64,000 bases of DNA from Chionis minor (lineage: Eukaryota; Chordata; Aves; Charadriiformes; Chionididae), in assembly GCA_013398295.1 (NCBI GenBank), contig VZSF01001222.1:62001-126000 (forward strand), written 5' to 3'. Made by a program: the position numbers and the translations under genes. Below, piece by piece: positions 52,049-64,000 of the stretch. Position 1 is the first letter of the stretch; the number at the start of each line of letters is the position of its first letter. Under the pieces are notes generated by a model. That model made no database searches, was not told the DNA's origin, and worked only from the letters and a program-made list of their open reading frames with translations.

Positions 52049-52432
52049 CTCCGCTGTATGTGTTACTTTGACTACTTAATACTCCAGTGGTGTCTGTTTC
52101 CTAAGAGGACAGACACTATTTTTCCCAGCACTATCAGATTTGGAAAAGTCTGTGTATATGGTATAAAAGAGGCCCGTTAAACCTCCTCACACAGTAGCTG
52201 CCCATCTATGATCTGCAGTTGGACCAAGCTCACTGTCTTCTAATACAGCAACGTTACCAGCCACACAGTTGATGTGTAACACAGTCAAGGCTTGGCAATT
52301 CAGGTAAAACAGGTGCTCTTCCTCATTAAGTGCCTTACCAATGGAAAGCTCTGGTCCCTTTCTACATCTCAGAAGCATTAGCAATTGCCTTTCATTGCTT
52401 TGTGTATCACACTAGAGAAGTAGTCTTTAAAA

Positions 52433-52464
52433 ATTGCACATAGAAAAAATTGCACATAGAAATC
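52433..52464. repeat. 16-bp tandem duplication
   Basis: attgcacatagaaaaa at 52433-52448 is followed directly by attgcacatagaaatc at 52449-52464; the first 14 bases are identical. Confidence 0.85.
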
Positions 52465-52756
52465 CAACAATATAATCCCCACAAAATCTATACAGTAAAA
52501 AAGGTAGGCTTTCTGCATTTTACTATTTTGTTTAAAAACTCTCTCACCTAATTGGACAAGCTTTCTGGCATAGCCATCATTCTCTGAAGACGTCACACCT
52601 ATTGTGCTGTTTCATGTCCAAGAGCAATGCACAAATCTATACCGAGTTAAATCACAAAATGATACAATGCAACCTAACATGGTTTCAGAAAGATTAGAAA
52701 GGTTGAGGTAAAAGTACTGGTGTCTCATACATTTGGAAAAGAAACACTACCAAAAA

Positions 52757-52896
52757 GGCCGTGTGGTTAAGACACTGGAGTCAGAGGACCAAATTCTGAG
52801 CTCTGTGACAGGGCAAATTCTTTCTTTGTGATTTTTCAGAGATACTCATTACATACCGGATTTAAATTACCGTAATTCAAAGGATTGTTTAAAGTG
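52757..52896 (+). mobile_element. Ancient MIR/CORE-type SINE, including tRNA-like head
   Basis: This copy keeps the 5' part that the 47-kb copy lacks. 'gtgtggttaagacactggag' followed by 'tcagaggacc' (52761-52790) matches the MIR head 'agtggttaagagcac...ctggagtcag', which derives from a tRNA and contains the RNA polymerase III A-box region. 'gagctctgtgac' and 'gggcaaattc' (52798-52820) match 'ggctctgccac' and 'gggcaagtt' with a short deletion between. 'tttgtgatttttcagaga' follows where the family has 'ctctgtgcctcagttt', and 'caaaggattgtttaaagtg' (52878-52896) resembles the family's 3' segment. It is heavily mutated, so promoter function is unlikely. Orientation is plus. Confidence 0.65.
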
Positions 52897-55800
52897 CCTC
52901 ATCTTTTAATCTTCTTTCCAAGAAGGACTTAAATTTTTTTGATACTGAAAAATATACATTAAGATTGTTAGAAAAACAACTTTTCCTAGAAGGCATCTCC
53001 TCATAGAAAAGAGCAAGTGATCACAGGACACACATTTTACAACTGCTTTACACTACACTGCTCATCTCTGTGCAGAAACTGAAGTCTAACAAGATCTCTA
53101 CAAATTAAAATTGATGTTACAGATCAAGCCATTTCCTCTGCAGATACGACCTGACCACATGGATCACCACTGAGATATGTTTTGTGGAGACTTCCTGTAT
53201 GCAGAAAGAAGGGTAAGAGGAGAAAGTAGCAGAATACCCCACTATTACAAGATCACTATTACAAGGGACCAAGAACACTTCCTGAGGCAAACTCTTTTTG
53301 CCTATTCACATCAAGTCAAAAACAAGCCTGCACTTCTTCCCGTTCTTATATTCTGGCACCTAGTTTCAGAGCAAGAGCGTTCTGAGTGGTACTTAAGCAA
53401 GGAACTGGTGAAGAGCGAGCAGCCTCTATGTTAAATACCTGTACTTGTCCAGATGTGTATTTACCAGCCCTTCACTCCAACTAATCAATGCCATCCACTC
53501 CAGTATTAGCAGGCAAAACTTTGTAATTTCTTTACATCATCTTTTCCTCAGTCTCAAAGTTAGGGAATTTGAGAAAAATTCAGCAAAGAAACAAGTCATT
53601 TCTAGATCCCAAATGTACACACAGAGTCCCTCCTCTCCTGAATTGAGAAACATTGCTGAACAAGTCACTGTAGTTACCCACAGTTAAATGGCTACACATA
53701 TGCGCAAAACGCCAGCCCTGCATTACCTGCTCTAATTAGTCTAAAACAAATTTTTAAGTGCAGCATTTCTTTTAGGAAGAGAAAACAGAAATAGTTTTTC
53801 CACGCTCTTTAAAGCATGGAAAATTCCCAAAAGTAAAGTCAAAACCAAAGGTGTTCACTCCCTTCTCCCCTTTGAAATCTAGCAGACAGAGTAATATTCC
53901 CTTCTGCAGTCTAAAGTTCCACCTACAGGGGACTTTCTTCACAGCAGCATAAATTACATTTATCAGTGTGATTCCTGACCTGCAAGGCAGATCAAAATTA
54001 AATGCTTCCAAAGCTCAGATTAATTAGAACTGGAGATGCCTCCACAGGTTGTGATTTAGCAAATATTTTGCACCTCCAAATAAGGTATGTGGGGAATATT
54101 ATGTTTAGCCAAGATACTTTACCTATCTGACATTACAAGTTGATCTCTACTAACTACTGTCTTCACAGAAACTAGGTGCAAGTCATGCCCTGGTGAACTG
54201 CTTTAGAAACAGAGAGCCTGCTCCTTTTCTAAAATAAGGTTAGGCTCTGGAATGCTGCTCATGGCTACAAAGGAGTAGGGGGAGCAGTAAATCATATGGA
54301 CATTTAAGGAGCCTGTACAAGTCTGGCACTTTTCGGGAGAAGTCTTGCACACACTATGCAATAATTATGATGTAGCAAAGCAGTGACCAGGCCCAAAGGG
54401 CTAATTCTGAGGTAGAGACAGTTCTAAGAAAACCCTAGGAACAAGCTCTGCAGGTTAGGTGACAATGATTTGTTTTGGTAAACTAAGATAAGCACCACTG
54501 AAAACAAGTTCCTGTGCCAGATGAAAATGACTACATTAAAGAGGAGGAAAGGTGCAACAAAAATTCACATTTCACTTTATTCCCTGCCCTATGCAATGAC
54601 ACAACCAAAAGTTCTGGGCACTTGCTTGACTACACTACTTATCAACAGCCTGGTATTTCATACAGACGTAGCTGACATCGCATTGTGCTCAATAAAGCTC
54701 TTTTCCTGGAGGACAACATGCAAAATGGAGGACCTTCACCTATCATCTACTTCACTGCTATTTGCCTTGAAATTACACAAGCAGATCATCACTGAAGGAG
54801 ATCAGGCACACTGCTGAACCAGGGAAGGAGCTCAGCAGTGCATACCGCAGAAGGCAAAGTAGAGTCAGCAATTCAGTCTTTTAAAATATGAATGTTCTTT
54901 CCCCGTAAGTCTAATTACCACAGTTCAGTGGCTTAAATAAAGTGATCCAATAGGTTCAGATCTGTTTTTTAGACACCAGCCTTCCAGTGAAAATCTTTAA
55001 TCTTCTTTATTGTGCAGTTTGTTTTCCATCTCCCTGCAAGGCTTGTAGTTTACAGAACAAATTTCTCCATTAGGATCCCACCGTGGGAGGGGGTAAGATA
55101 GCACCGCAGGCAGAGATTTAGGCTGCCCTGGATTGTAGCACTGCACATCTAGGTAAAAAACTCAGATATCAGAGAGACATTTGAGCTCACACCTAAAATA
55201 TAAGCAATGATTTGAACAACTGTATTTTTCACCCATGTAACCCACAGTATATGACACATCATTGAAATAATGTTACATTTGCAACAGAAATTAGGGAAAA
55301 AAAGATGATGAAAGTCAGGGCTGATGCTAATTTCTAAATGTCCTTAGGTTGAAAAGACAAGAAGGATGAAAATTTAAATCAACATTAGCCTTAACTTCAG
55401 TTCTGTTGATCCTTGCAAGATGCTTCTGTTAACTCAATATGTCTCCTATCTATATTCTAGAAAGAAAAATAATTACTAGCTGCTCTTTTTACTTTGCGCA
55501 GTACCTTTCAGTCTTGCACTGAACTGGCATTACCTAGGTTACTCATGCCTAGAATGAACTGTTGGTTACAGAACATCTGCCCTATCTTCATCTATACACA
55601 CCTGTCATACATATGACAAGGTTAGAAAGTATCTATATGTGTAATATAGTTCTTTATTTAACAGGAATGGCGTTCGTTTGTTACCAGAAATGACATCTTA
55701 GGAACGCATATTACATACAGTGCTAAATAACGTGTTTTCTTTATTATACTCAGTATGTTCTCTGTAGGACTACTAAGCTGACTTCATGCACAGGCATCTG

Positions 55801-58526
55801 TTTATGAAAGATTACCGGCATTCATGTCTGTGGACCATCCAAGATGAAATCAACTGAACCTTAGTAGTAATCCTTTACCTCCCCATAAGAGTCTTTAATT
55901 AACACGCTCTGCGTGTTTTGTAGCAGGTACTCTGTTTTTCACATTATAAAATCTGAAGCCTTAAGACTTGTAATAAAGTAGCGGAAAAACAAATTATTTC
56001 ATTTTCTTAAAATTAAAGGAATTGATGTTTTGATACAAGAAAAAAACATGCATATAGCAAAATAATTAATGAAAATGTGCTACTTCGCTCTTAGAATGCT
56101 GAAGGATAACAGTAGAAACTCACAAGCCTGCCATTAAGAAAGACTTAGATACACAGTCTTAGTAGAGGGAAGTTTACTCTTCTAGCACAAGACAGAGACC
56201 ACAAACAGTAAATGAGGATATTAAAATGTTATTTGTAGATTTTTCCTGTAAAGAATGTTAGCTGACTGCTGCTGAACTCTGTCTTGTATCACTCTCAAGC
56301 TAATAGTTGCAATATATACAGCATTTGATTGTAATATTAACACGCACTGAGCCCATATAAGCCAATTCCCCGCCTCCCTACACTAACTTTACACTGATGA
56401 AATTCCAGTGGATTCATTACAGTTATTCTTGGTTTATATGAGTACAGGTACAAGCAGGAGGGATTTTTATTGCTTTCTCCATATGTTGTGCATGCTGTCA
56501 CAGGTAATTATTTATTCCATCAAAACTCTTTGCATATTTTGGGTATTGGCTTGCTCTGAGACTGCCAGTGCAACTGAATAAACAAAGTATCTGCCTTCTC
56601 ACCTCCATGTGAAAGATATAGGAAAAAAATAGTTACTTAATGTCAAATGCTGAGGAGCTCTGTGGCCTGAACTGGAATTCAGCCTTGTGCATAGTAAAAG
56701 GAAATCCTCAGATTATTTTGAAATGCCTGAAGTTAAACGGCTCCAATTCATCTCCTGGTGGACATTAGACCTTACCTCACATTCAGCACACACAACTGTT
56801 ATAATGCAGCCCATGCAGCTTCCAGCTCTCAGAAGGGACATGAAGTATAATAACGATGGATACTGGCATACTGTTTTGTTCTGCTGGGTGCTGTTCTGAA
56901 GCTGAAATTCACTTGCACAGAAGCTAATTGAACATACACTATTAATCTACACTTTGCCTGGCCTACCTCTATAAAATACCTTGGCTTTCTCTTAGAACAA
57001 CCCTCGCAAGGCTGAGATACACCTATTAAAAATAGGCATGGATGAATGAGTGTGCAAATACAAGAAAGCATTAGCCATTCTGAGTTCATGTCTACCAGCG
57101 GCATTAAAGCAAATATCACTAAATTCTAGTTTTTACAACAAAATTTTATCGGACCTGATAAGAATGTTGGTTGGGATTTGCAACAGGTTTTATGAAGCAT
57201 GAGTGCCAATATGCTACAAAAAGTTATGCAGGACCACATGGTAGCCTTTCAATAGATTCAAAATCAGGCAAATAAAAGATGCTTATTATATTACTTAAAA
57301 CACCTCATGTATGAGCCAACAGGAAGAAGATTATCACTCCCTCCAGTTTAGTTTTAACAACAGAAACAAGTTATTAAAGAAGGAATGGAAACAGCTTTCC
57401 AATCACAACAATCTTATAGCGACTCATCTATTATATCTCAAAGAATTCTATCTCAGTATACAATAACAATAAACTGTAATACACATACATTAATTTTAAT
57501 ATCAGCCAGGATTTAAGAACCAGTAAGGACATCGCAGCCATAAACAGTATGTTTTCACCCACTGACTCAGAATTTTGCTCATTCACATTTTTCATATAAG
57601 TAAACCTTTTGTTTTATTAACAGTTGTTTAACTCTTCTTTTAGCCAGAGTTGAATATATTGGAAAAGAAATAAAATTCACATTGGAAAATTCAGAATTTC
57701 TGGGCTTAATGTGGTGCCTTCACAGGCAGGATTCAATATGAGATCTATCAAATTTCTTCTCCGCATCTTTTTGACGCTAGAGCAGTGTTCTATGCCCAAT
57801 CCTATTTTTTTTTGTTTGCAAAGCAGTCTACGAATTCCTTGGGATGGGGTGCTTTCCTAACTAATAAACAGAAAAGCAAATGTGTCTGGATGTGCATGTA
57901 TTTATACTTATGCTTGATAAACACACTATACCTAGAATTCAGAATGTGATAAAAATTAAGAAACAAATACAGTAAGTTTATAAAATTCTATGTTCTTGTC
58001 AACTTCAATACATAATACAAGCAGGAAGCCTGTAAGTAAATAAAAACACATATGTGTGTGTGTACCTTGTACATACAGAGCATGAGCCTCTTCCTTGCCC
58101 TATTATATGCCAAAGCATCACTTGGCATCTTGTGCCAGAATATGCAGTATGTGAACACAATTCCCAGGTGGAGACTCCCCTCACAGCACATCGAACCGCT
58201 TCATACTCATCTTCTGTCCTCATGAATGAATGTCAACATGATGCATCTACTGACATGCAAGAGTGATTTTTACAACATTATGAAACAAAAACCTGAAGTT
58301 TCTGTCAGCTCAATTGGCACAGGATTCTTGAAAACTTCTGAATCTCACCAGAGGTATGCTGCATATTAATAATGATAAAGATCTGGAAAATAACTTCCAA
58401 GGAGAGGCAATCTTCATTATACCATTTTCCCCAAGAGGGTTGTGGTCATTAATACTGGAGAGATAGAAACATCCACAAGCAAGTATTAGTCCAATAGACA
58501 GTGACCACTCAGTGATCCACTGGATA

Positions 58527-58560
58527 AACAAATCACTTGTATTTCTTGAACAAATCACTT
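58527..58560. repeat. 12-bp direct repeat
   Basis: aacaaatcactt occurs at 58527-58538 and 58549-58560, with a 10-nt gap. Confidence 0.85.
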
Positions 58561-58926
58561 TTCTTTGCTTGATTTTCCCATTTTTCCAAGCATTTGCTTA
58601 CTCAGATTTGAAACACGCTGTACATGCATATGTTTTTCTAAATAATGTCACCAGCACCACTTACTGAATAATCATGATTCTTATTCATTAGTTATTCTAC
58701 CTAATTCTTTAAAGCTATAATATCTACTATCCTAAAATGCTAAATCGACTTCAAACTAGCTAGAAGTCTTTGATACTTGGTTGGCAGTCAAATCAGCCTG
58801 GGGATGTACAAAATAAAAAAAGTATGAATGGTATCAGCAATTTATCAGATTTAGAGAGTCTGCCTACAGCTATTTTTTAATATATATTTCAGAAAAGCAA
58901 CTAGATAGTGAATTTCTTACATTCCT

Positions 58927-58941
58927 AAAAAAAAAAAAAAA
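58927..58941. repeat. Poly-A tract, 15 nt
   Basis: Fifteen adenines continuing into A-rich sequence up to about 58965. No retroposon is visible upstream. Confidence 0.88.
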
Positions 58942-61860
58942 GAAATAAAACACCAAAACCAAAAATGCATCTAATAAATCTGATTCAACTTCCATTAAGA
59001 TAAAGGACACGTGTATGGGTCCTTTTCTGAAGCTGCAGGATTCCTCTAAATATGTATTTTCTCTTTCTCAACCACTTCACCTCCTAATCAGAAATCACTC
59101 CTCTGTGAAGCCTTTAGGGAATAAGAAAATCCATCTATAAGGCCACTGTCTCACATGTAGGATTGATTTCCATCATCCTCTTTGCATGTTGGCTCCATTA
59201 ATTGATACAGTACTGGATAATAACAATCCATTAATAGCTCTGAATGTGGTTGTAATGGAAATGGAAATGTGGAAAGCATTGCGCTAATAGAAAGAAATGC
59301 AACCAGATTTATGCAGTAACAATAAATATAAAAGGAAAGCAGAACTGAAGGCTCAATTCTGACCATTCAATATCAATCTCTTAATTTTTTTCATGATGTC
59401 AGTTTTAACATGCCATTTGAAATACAGGCATGTTCCTGTGGAATGCCTATAGGGAGCTTGCAGCTGGAAATGGATGAGCCAAATTCAGAAACCATAAATC
59501 TTTTACACTTTTATTCCCATTATTAGAGTGAATTCTAAACTATACGCAAGGTTCTAAAATAGCAGGTCTTTTTCGCTTGTTCCATTTGAATATGATTAGA
59601 ATAACGATCAGCACTAAGTAGTTGTTAAGAAACTAATTGGAGCATTTCTTCGTGGTTCTTTGCCAGGTGACTAAGCAACTAAAAAATGAATTAGTCTGTA
59701 TTGTTCGTTCAGCTACCTAGAATGTATGGAAGGCTATTCTAACCAGCTGGAGCACTCTGGAGAGTGTGGGCATCAATTCATTATCTTGATGGCAAATAGT
59801 CATCCAACTTCATCAAGTGCACTGAAAAGAGAAAACCAAAAATTCCTACACAGATGCTTAATTTCAGATCCTGATTGTTTTTTTCTTCTTAATCCAAAGA
59901 CAGTGAAACTCTCTAACGTATAAAAAGGCAGTTAGAGATGTGTACTGCATAAATTTCTATTAACACTAGTAGGGTACAAGTGGTGCACAGGACCTAAGGT
60001 TTCCATACTACCAACTTGACTTTATTTTGAACTGTATCTTGTTTCTTCAGGGATCTATTTAAATCAGTGGGAGTATCATTCAAGTAAAAAGTTTGCCCAC
60101 TTGATTGTACCTCCATTGCAAGAAGACCTCACATTCACTTTAATAAATCGCTTCAGATGTAATCTTTTTGTTCATTTCATCACTGCATTTAACTTTCTAA
60201 GAGATGTAATCCTGGTAAGGGTAAGAAATGATATTTTTTTAAGGCACGTATGTACTTTTGTACATACAGCCGTTAAGTTAGTTTCTGTGTGCTAATAAAT
60301 TAAGCTTCAGATCACAGGAGTACTAATAACTATTTCTTATTTCCTACCTTCCTCCAGATTCAACTGAAACAGGTCTATTCTTTACATATAAAGACATCAG
60401 AAAACTAACATACTGGAATTAACTGATGGAGAAATTAGGCAGAAGTGCCCTGGTAAAGGTCATAAAACAAGTCACTGGGAAATCAGAAAAACAGGCCACA
60501 TTTTGCAGATTTAGTTTTCCAGCTGGCATATATATAAGCATAGCTCTAAGGAAGTCTACCTCAGCTGAGATGCTGCTTCCCCTGAATTAACAATTTAACC
60601 ATACTCTCTACTGGATAATGGTGTAAGATATGTAAATGAAATTTGTGTCATGCTATCAAGTACTATACCATCTAGTAGACATAATTTGAAGTGTCTTGAT
60701 TTTTAAAATACTGCAGTCTTTTATCAGCACTGAAAATGTGAAAAATGAGACACTGCAGAAAAGGGATTAATATTGTCATAAGAAAAAAATGAATTAACCT
60801 GAAGGCCAACACAGAGTCAGAGCCTAATTTGAAAATTACTGCCCTAGCCACTCTAAGAAAAAATACTGTACTTCAAGTAAGTGTTTATACATTGGAATAC
60901 TGGTATGGTTACTGGGTAGAATCCGAACAACGATCTGTCTAGTCCCTGATTTTGTCTCCCATTGTGATTATTTAGGGTGAAGAGCTAAGACAATACACAC
61001 ATCAAAATTACATAAAGATCTAACAACACAGGGAATTTCAATGTAAGCGTTACTGTCAGTAGCTACTAAGTATAACTGTAGAATACTACATCATGTCTAT
61101 CTTTCTCAAATTCTACATACTTTAGAATTAATGATACATTGTGTCAAAGACTTCCATCAATTAATTCTAAATGCAACGGCTTGGTAATCACCTTGTCACA
61201 AAAAAGCATACGGTAAAGTCAAAACGAATTTAAGCACAGCAATTGCAAGCATCAGTGTGAAGATGTGAACTACTTTCTAAATGCAAATCAAATTCAGAAT
61301 TTGTTTTAGTTTCAAAAAAATCGATGTCTGAAATACAGCATGGATGGGCTACACTTGATGCTGTTATACTAAGCAGAACACATAGCTTGTAGATCTACTG
61401 AGATATTGAATAAATGGTGAGATTTTTCCAATATGTTATTGCAGAAAAGGTAATTCAACTACAGTATTTACAGGGAAATCAATGATATACCATTAGTTTG
61501 AGAAAAATGTTTTCCATCAAAATGAGAAATGTATGACTTCAAATAAATTTAAGAAGTTTCTTATTTCTTTCATTATCCTCCTCCTCTATTTTTCAGTCTA
61601 GGGAAGGACAATTCTAGATGACAGATAATGAAATTTCTGTATTGATAAGGGGAAAAAATCCTGTTATCCTTCACTGTATTTGCGTAATTACATTGTAGTT
61701 TTATCCAGCGTCGGTGTATTGCTCAAATTTAATTGCTTATGTGTCTGTTTGGGGTTTTTTTTAAACATTGAAATAATACATCAGGTGAAGTAATATGTGG
61801 GGGGAAGGAGGGAGGGGGAGCAGCTCTAAAAAATTGATTCTCTGCACTAGAGAACTTTAG

Positions 61861-62305
61861 AGGGTTGAGGAAAGTGACTGCTCCCCTCTTCTAAGCATTT
61901 AGAAGGCCACACCTGGAGTACTGTGTCCCATTTTGGGTCTCCCAGTACAAGAAACACACTGAGAAACTGAGTTCTAGAAGAGGGCAAATAAGATGCTTAC
62001 ATGAGGGAGCCAGGTTCATTCAGCTGACAGGAGAGAAGCACCTGCAGGTACACAGCAAAAGGATAAAGGGCAAGAGTCAAGCTGCAACAATGAAGGAAAA
62101 TTCCAATTGCATATTAGGAAAAAAAAAAATCAAAGTAAGGATGAATAAGTACTTGTACAGATTGTCCAGATTCTCCATCTATGAAGCGTCTCAAAATTCA
62201 ACCGAAAAGGCTCCGTGCACTTAAAAGCTTACTCTGCTCTGAACAGGAGGTTAGACTAGATGGTCTCTAAAGGTCCTCTTCAACCTGATTTTTTTTTGAC
62301 GATGT
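61861..62305 (+). mobile_element. CR1 LINE, 5'-truncated 3' fragment
   Basis: This is a degraded copy of the 3' end of a CR1 (chicken repeat 1) non-LTR retrotransposon, lying in sense orientation. The segment around 61902-61950 reads like the conserved CR1 block about a 'chromosome pool' of words such as 'ggccacacctggagtactg' and 'cccagtacaag'. The 3' part near 62248-62286 carries the hallmark 'ggttagactagatggtctc' and 'aggtcctcttcaacc', after which the element ends near a T-run at about 62288. The usual coding region is missing, as in nearly all CR1 copies, and the middle (about 61985-62200) is diverged or internally deleted relative to the family. It encodes nothing intact. This element is the main evidence that the source is a bird or other sauropsid. 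Family recognition is from memory of the consensus; the subfamily cannot be assigned by eye. Confidence 0.87.
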
Positions 62306-64000
62306 AATTTTGCACCTTCATGAAAGAATGAAAAATACTGCCAATTCAGAATAGCAAATAAAAAATATTTTCTTTTACTATTTTTTATGAATCACCAACT
62401 TAATCTTGCAAAAACAATGTAAGCAAAGTTATAGTAGTTATTCTTCAAGAATTCATAATACTGAGGTAATACTGAAAGCCATGAGTATTTGACAAAACCC
62501 ACTTCATTTCTAAGTTGTATTACCAATATAATCAACCCCATGTGCTAGTGAAGTTTTGAGGGCAGATCAAGACTTTGGTATGTATCTTACGTACAGTAGA
62601 TGCTGAAAAAACATCAGCATTATACACGTTACTGTAACCAGAAAATAATAAAATTTAATGTGCCAGTAACACTGTTGCAATTAGATATTAATAACAAGCA
62701 ATTCTTGTAGTATTATTTATACACATATTTCTAGTTACCTTTACTATTTAACATGAATTTCCAAGAACTCTAAAGCAAGAACAGGTATGTAAGCAAGAAA
62801 GTATCAGGGCTATCTTGAACACTCCTGGAAAAAACATCAATAAGATGCTATGTCATCAAGAAATGTTTGTCTGCATCTGAAGAAATTTAGCTATGATATT
62901 ACAAGAAACAAAACCCTGTAGAATATAAGCAACCTTAAAGAGTGGTCCACAGGTAATCAGGATATCAAGGTAAAGAAACAGGAAAACAAGATGTCAAGTT
63001 AATGGAACAGAAACCTTCCATGGGAAAAAACAAATGACCGCTGCCAGACTGTGTGTATAAATTCACAAAACCCATTATTAAACTGTGCAAGTAACCCTTT
63101 TTTCAAACCTGGGTATGCTGAACAGACCACCCTAATATCATATACTATCCTGCTCCATATGTAAATACCATCTTATTAACATTAAAAGAGGAGAAACAAT
63201 TCTAATATTTGTTCCATGTACTTGGTTAATTCTGGTTACTTGGCCTCAAGGACTGGCTGTAAAATCTGGATGAAAAAGATTTCACAATACCTTTGTGTGA
63301 TACATCTGAAATACTGTCCAAAATGAACAGATGGTCAAACTAAAGAATAGAGCTTAAATACTGTTAGGCTGCTCATAACATGAAACAGAGCTGGGCAAGG
63401 TATTTTACCAGAAGAGATGTAAACCCAGATGACAATTTTTTTCTCTTAACAAATTTATGTTTGAACACATCAAATTAGGTGGCAGAACTCAAACTTTCCA
63501 ATAAAAAATTCTTTCAAGATAAGCCCCCCCCCCCAACTGTTCAATCTGACATATGTCTTCCTTGATAGCATATCTTATTTTTTGAAGAAAAAACCAAAGT
63601 ATAACTTTCAAAATTAAGGGAAAAAAATTAACCTTCTTGGTGAGGAAGCAGGAAAAATCTTTCGGGAGCTAATCTTTAGCTTACTTTGGCAATGTATTAG
63701 TTTCAACCAAACACAGTTTTACTAATTCTCAGAATTCCACTATGGGGATAGTAGGCACCATCTCTCGATACATTAAGATTGAATTCAAAATACTGTGCCC
63801 TACCCAATCAAGAGTTCTACAGACCTGAAAAGTTACAGTGAAGATAGAATAAGCTGCAAGTTTTAAAAAAAACAAAACCCACAAGATTCAGACACAGATC
63901 ATGGAGAGCTTTTCAGTGATAAAGGCCATAACCACATATTTTACGTAAAAGAACTAAGATGCAACCAGAGTGCTTCTTGTCTTTTGAAGGAAAGATGTGA
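62306..64000. other. No gene seen after the CR1
   Basis: AT-rich sequence with an 11-nt poly-C at 63524 and no open frame of note. Confidence 0.6.
63524..63534. repeat. Poly-C run, 11 nt
   Basis: Eleven consecutive cytosines, unusual in AT-rich DNA. It is G-rich on the minus strand but is a single run, so it cannot alone form an intramolecular G-quadruplex. Confidence 0.9.

Larger units (their letters stand above)
47215..61860. other. No gene seen; AT-rich non-coding DNA
   Basis: Contains the second SINE (52757-52896), small duplications near 52.0 and 52.4 kb, and the hairpin at 49417. An acceptor, 'gttttctctttcctccatag' ending 50318, is followed by two short open frames that end within 25 codons. 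Nothing else is recognised. Confidence 0.55.

Noticed and set aside
1..64000. Search for endogenous retrovirus, LTR pairs, tRNA genes, CRISPR-like arrays or satellite blocks.
   Set aside because: No reverse-transcriptase or protease motifs, paired LTR-like ends, cloverleaf genes or regularly spaced repeats were found by eye.

Overview
The window looks like vertebrate nuclear DNA, most likely from a bird. It is AT-rich (I judge about 37-39% GC by eye, not computed). Its only large recognisable transposon is a truncated CR1 LINE with the 3' end typical of birds and reptiles (61861-62305). Two old tRNA-derived SINE relics of the MIR/CORE type are present (47081-47212 and 52757-52896), with a doubtful third at 13588-13665. 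I see no L1, Alu, B1 or other mammal-type repeats. The very low repeat density, short microsatellites and scarcity of CpG fit an avian intron or gene desert; crocodile or turtle is less likely.

I could not recognise any protein-coding gene, tRNA, rRNA, snRNA, CRISPR array, operon or prokaryotic feature. Nearly all open frames are short and compositionally random, and many start only at TTG or GTG, which does not apply to a vertebrate. The window is best read as intronic and/or intergenic sequence. The most exon-like pieces are listed as unconfirmed candidates at low confidence. They include a 120-nt phase-symmetric frame with good splice sites at 35161-35280 (+), a CpG-rich 38-codon frame after a 3' splice site at 5059-5176 (-), a 206-nt segment with both splice sites at 6740-6945 (-), and frames at 14897-15004, 16725-16824 and 42582-42651 (+). 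The longest ATG frame (169 codons, 35457-35966, +) lies in a stop-poor stretch, 35.1-36.8 kb, that is the most gene-like part of the window.

Layout: 1-9.5 kb is AT-rich with two small CpG clusters (about 5.1 and 6.85 kb). 9.5-17.2 kb has an AT microsatellite, GC-richer patches near 10.6-10.9 and 14.9-15.2 kb, and exon-like candidates. 17.2-26 kb is featureless AT-rich DNA apart from a 112-codon minus-strand frame at 20.2-20.6 kb. 26.1-27.3 kb is a GC-rich patch. 28.8-29.6 kb has a CpG-bearing homeodomain-site palindrome and a TATA/CCAAT/splice-donor arrangement. 33.9 kb has a young 38-bp tandem duplication next to a poly-A tract. 35.1-36.8 kb is the stop-poor region. 42.0-42.8 kb has a 21-nt palindrome, the strongest 3' splice-site signal in the window and a T13A13 palindrome. 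47-53 kb holds the MIR-like SINEs. 61.9-62.3 kb holds the CR1.

I found nothing that I can defend as a new biological system. The observations worth checking are the exon candidates, a recursive-splicing-like motif at 879-897 (-), and several perfect inverted repeats.
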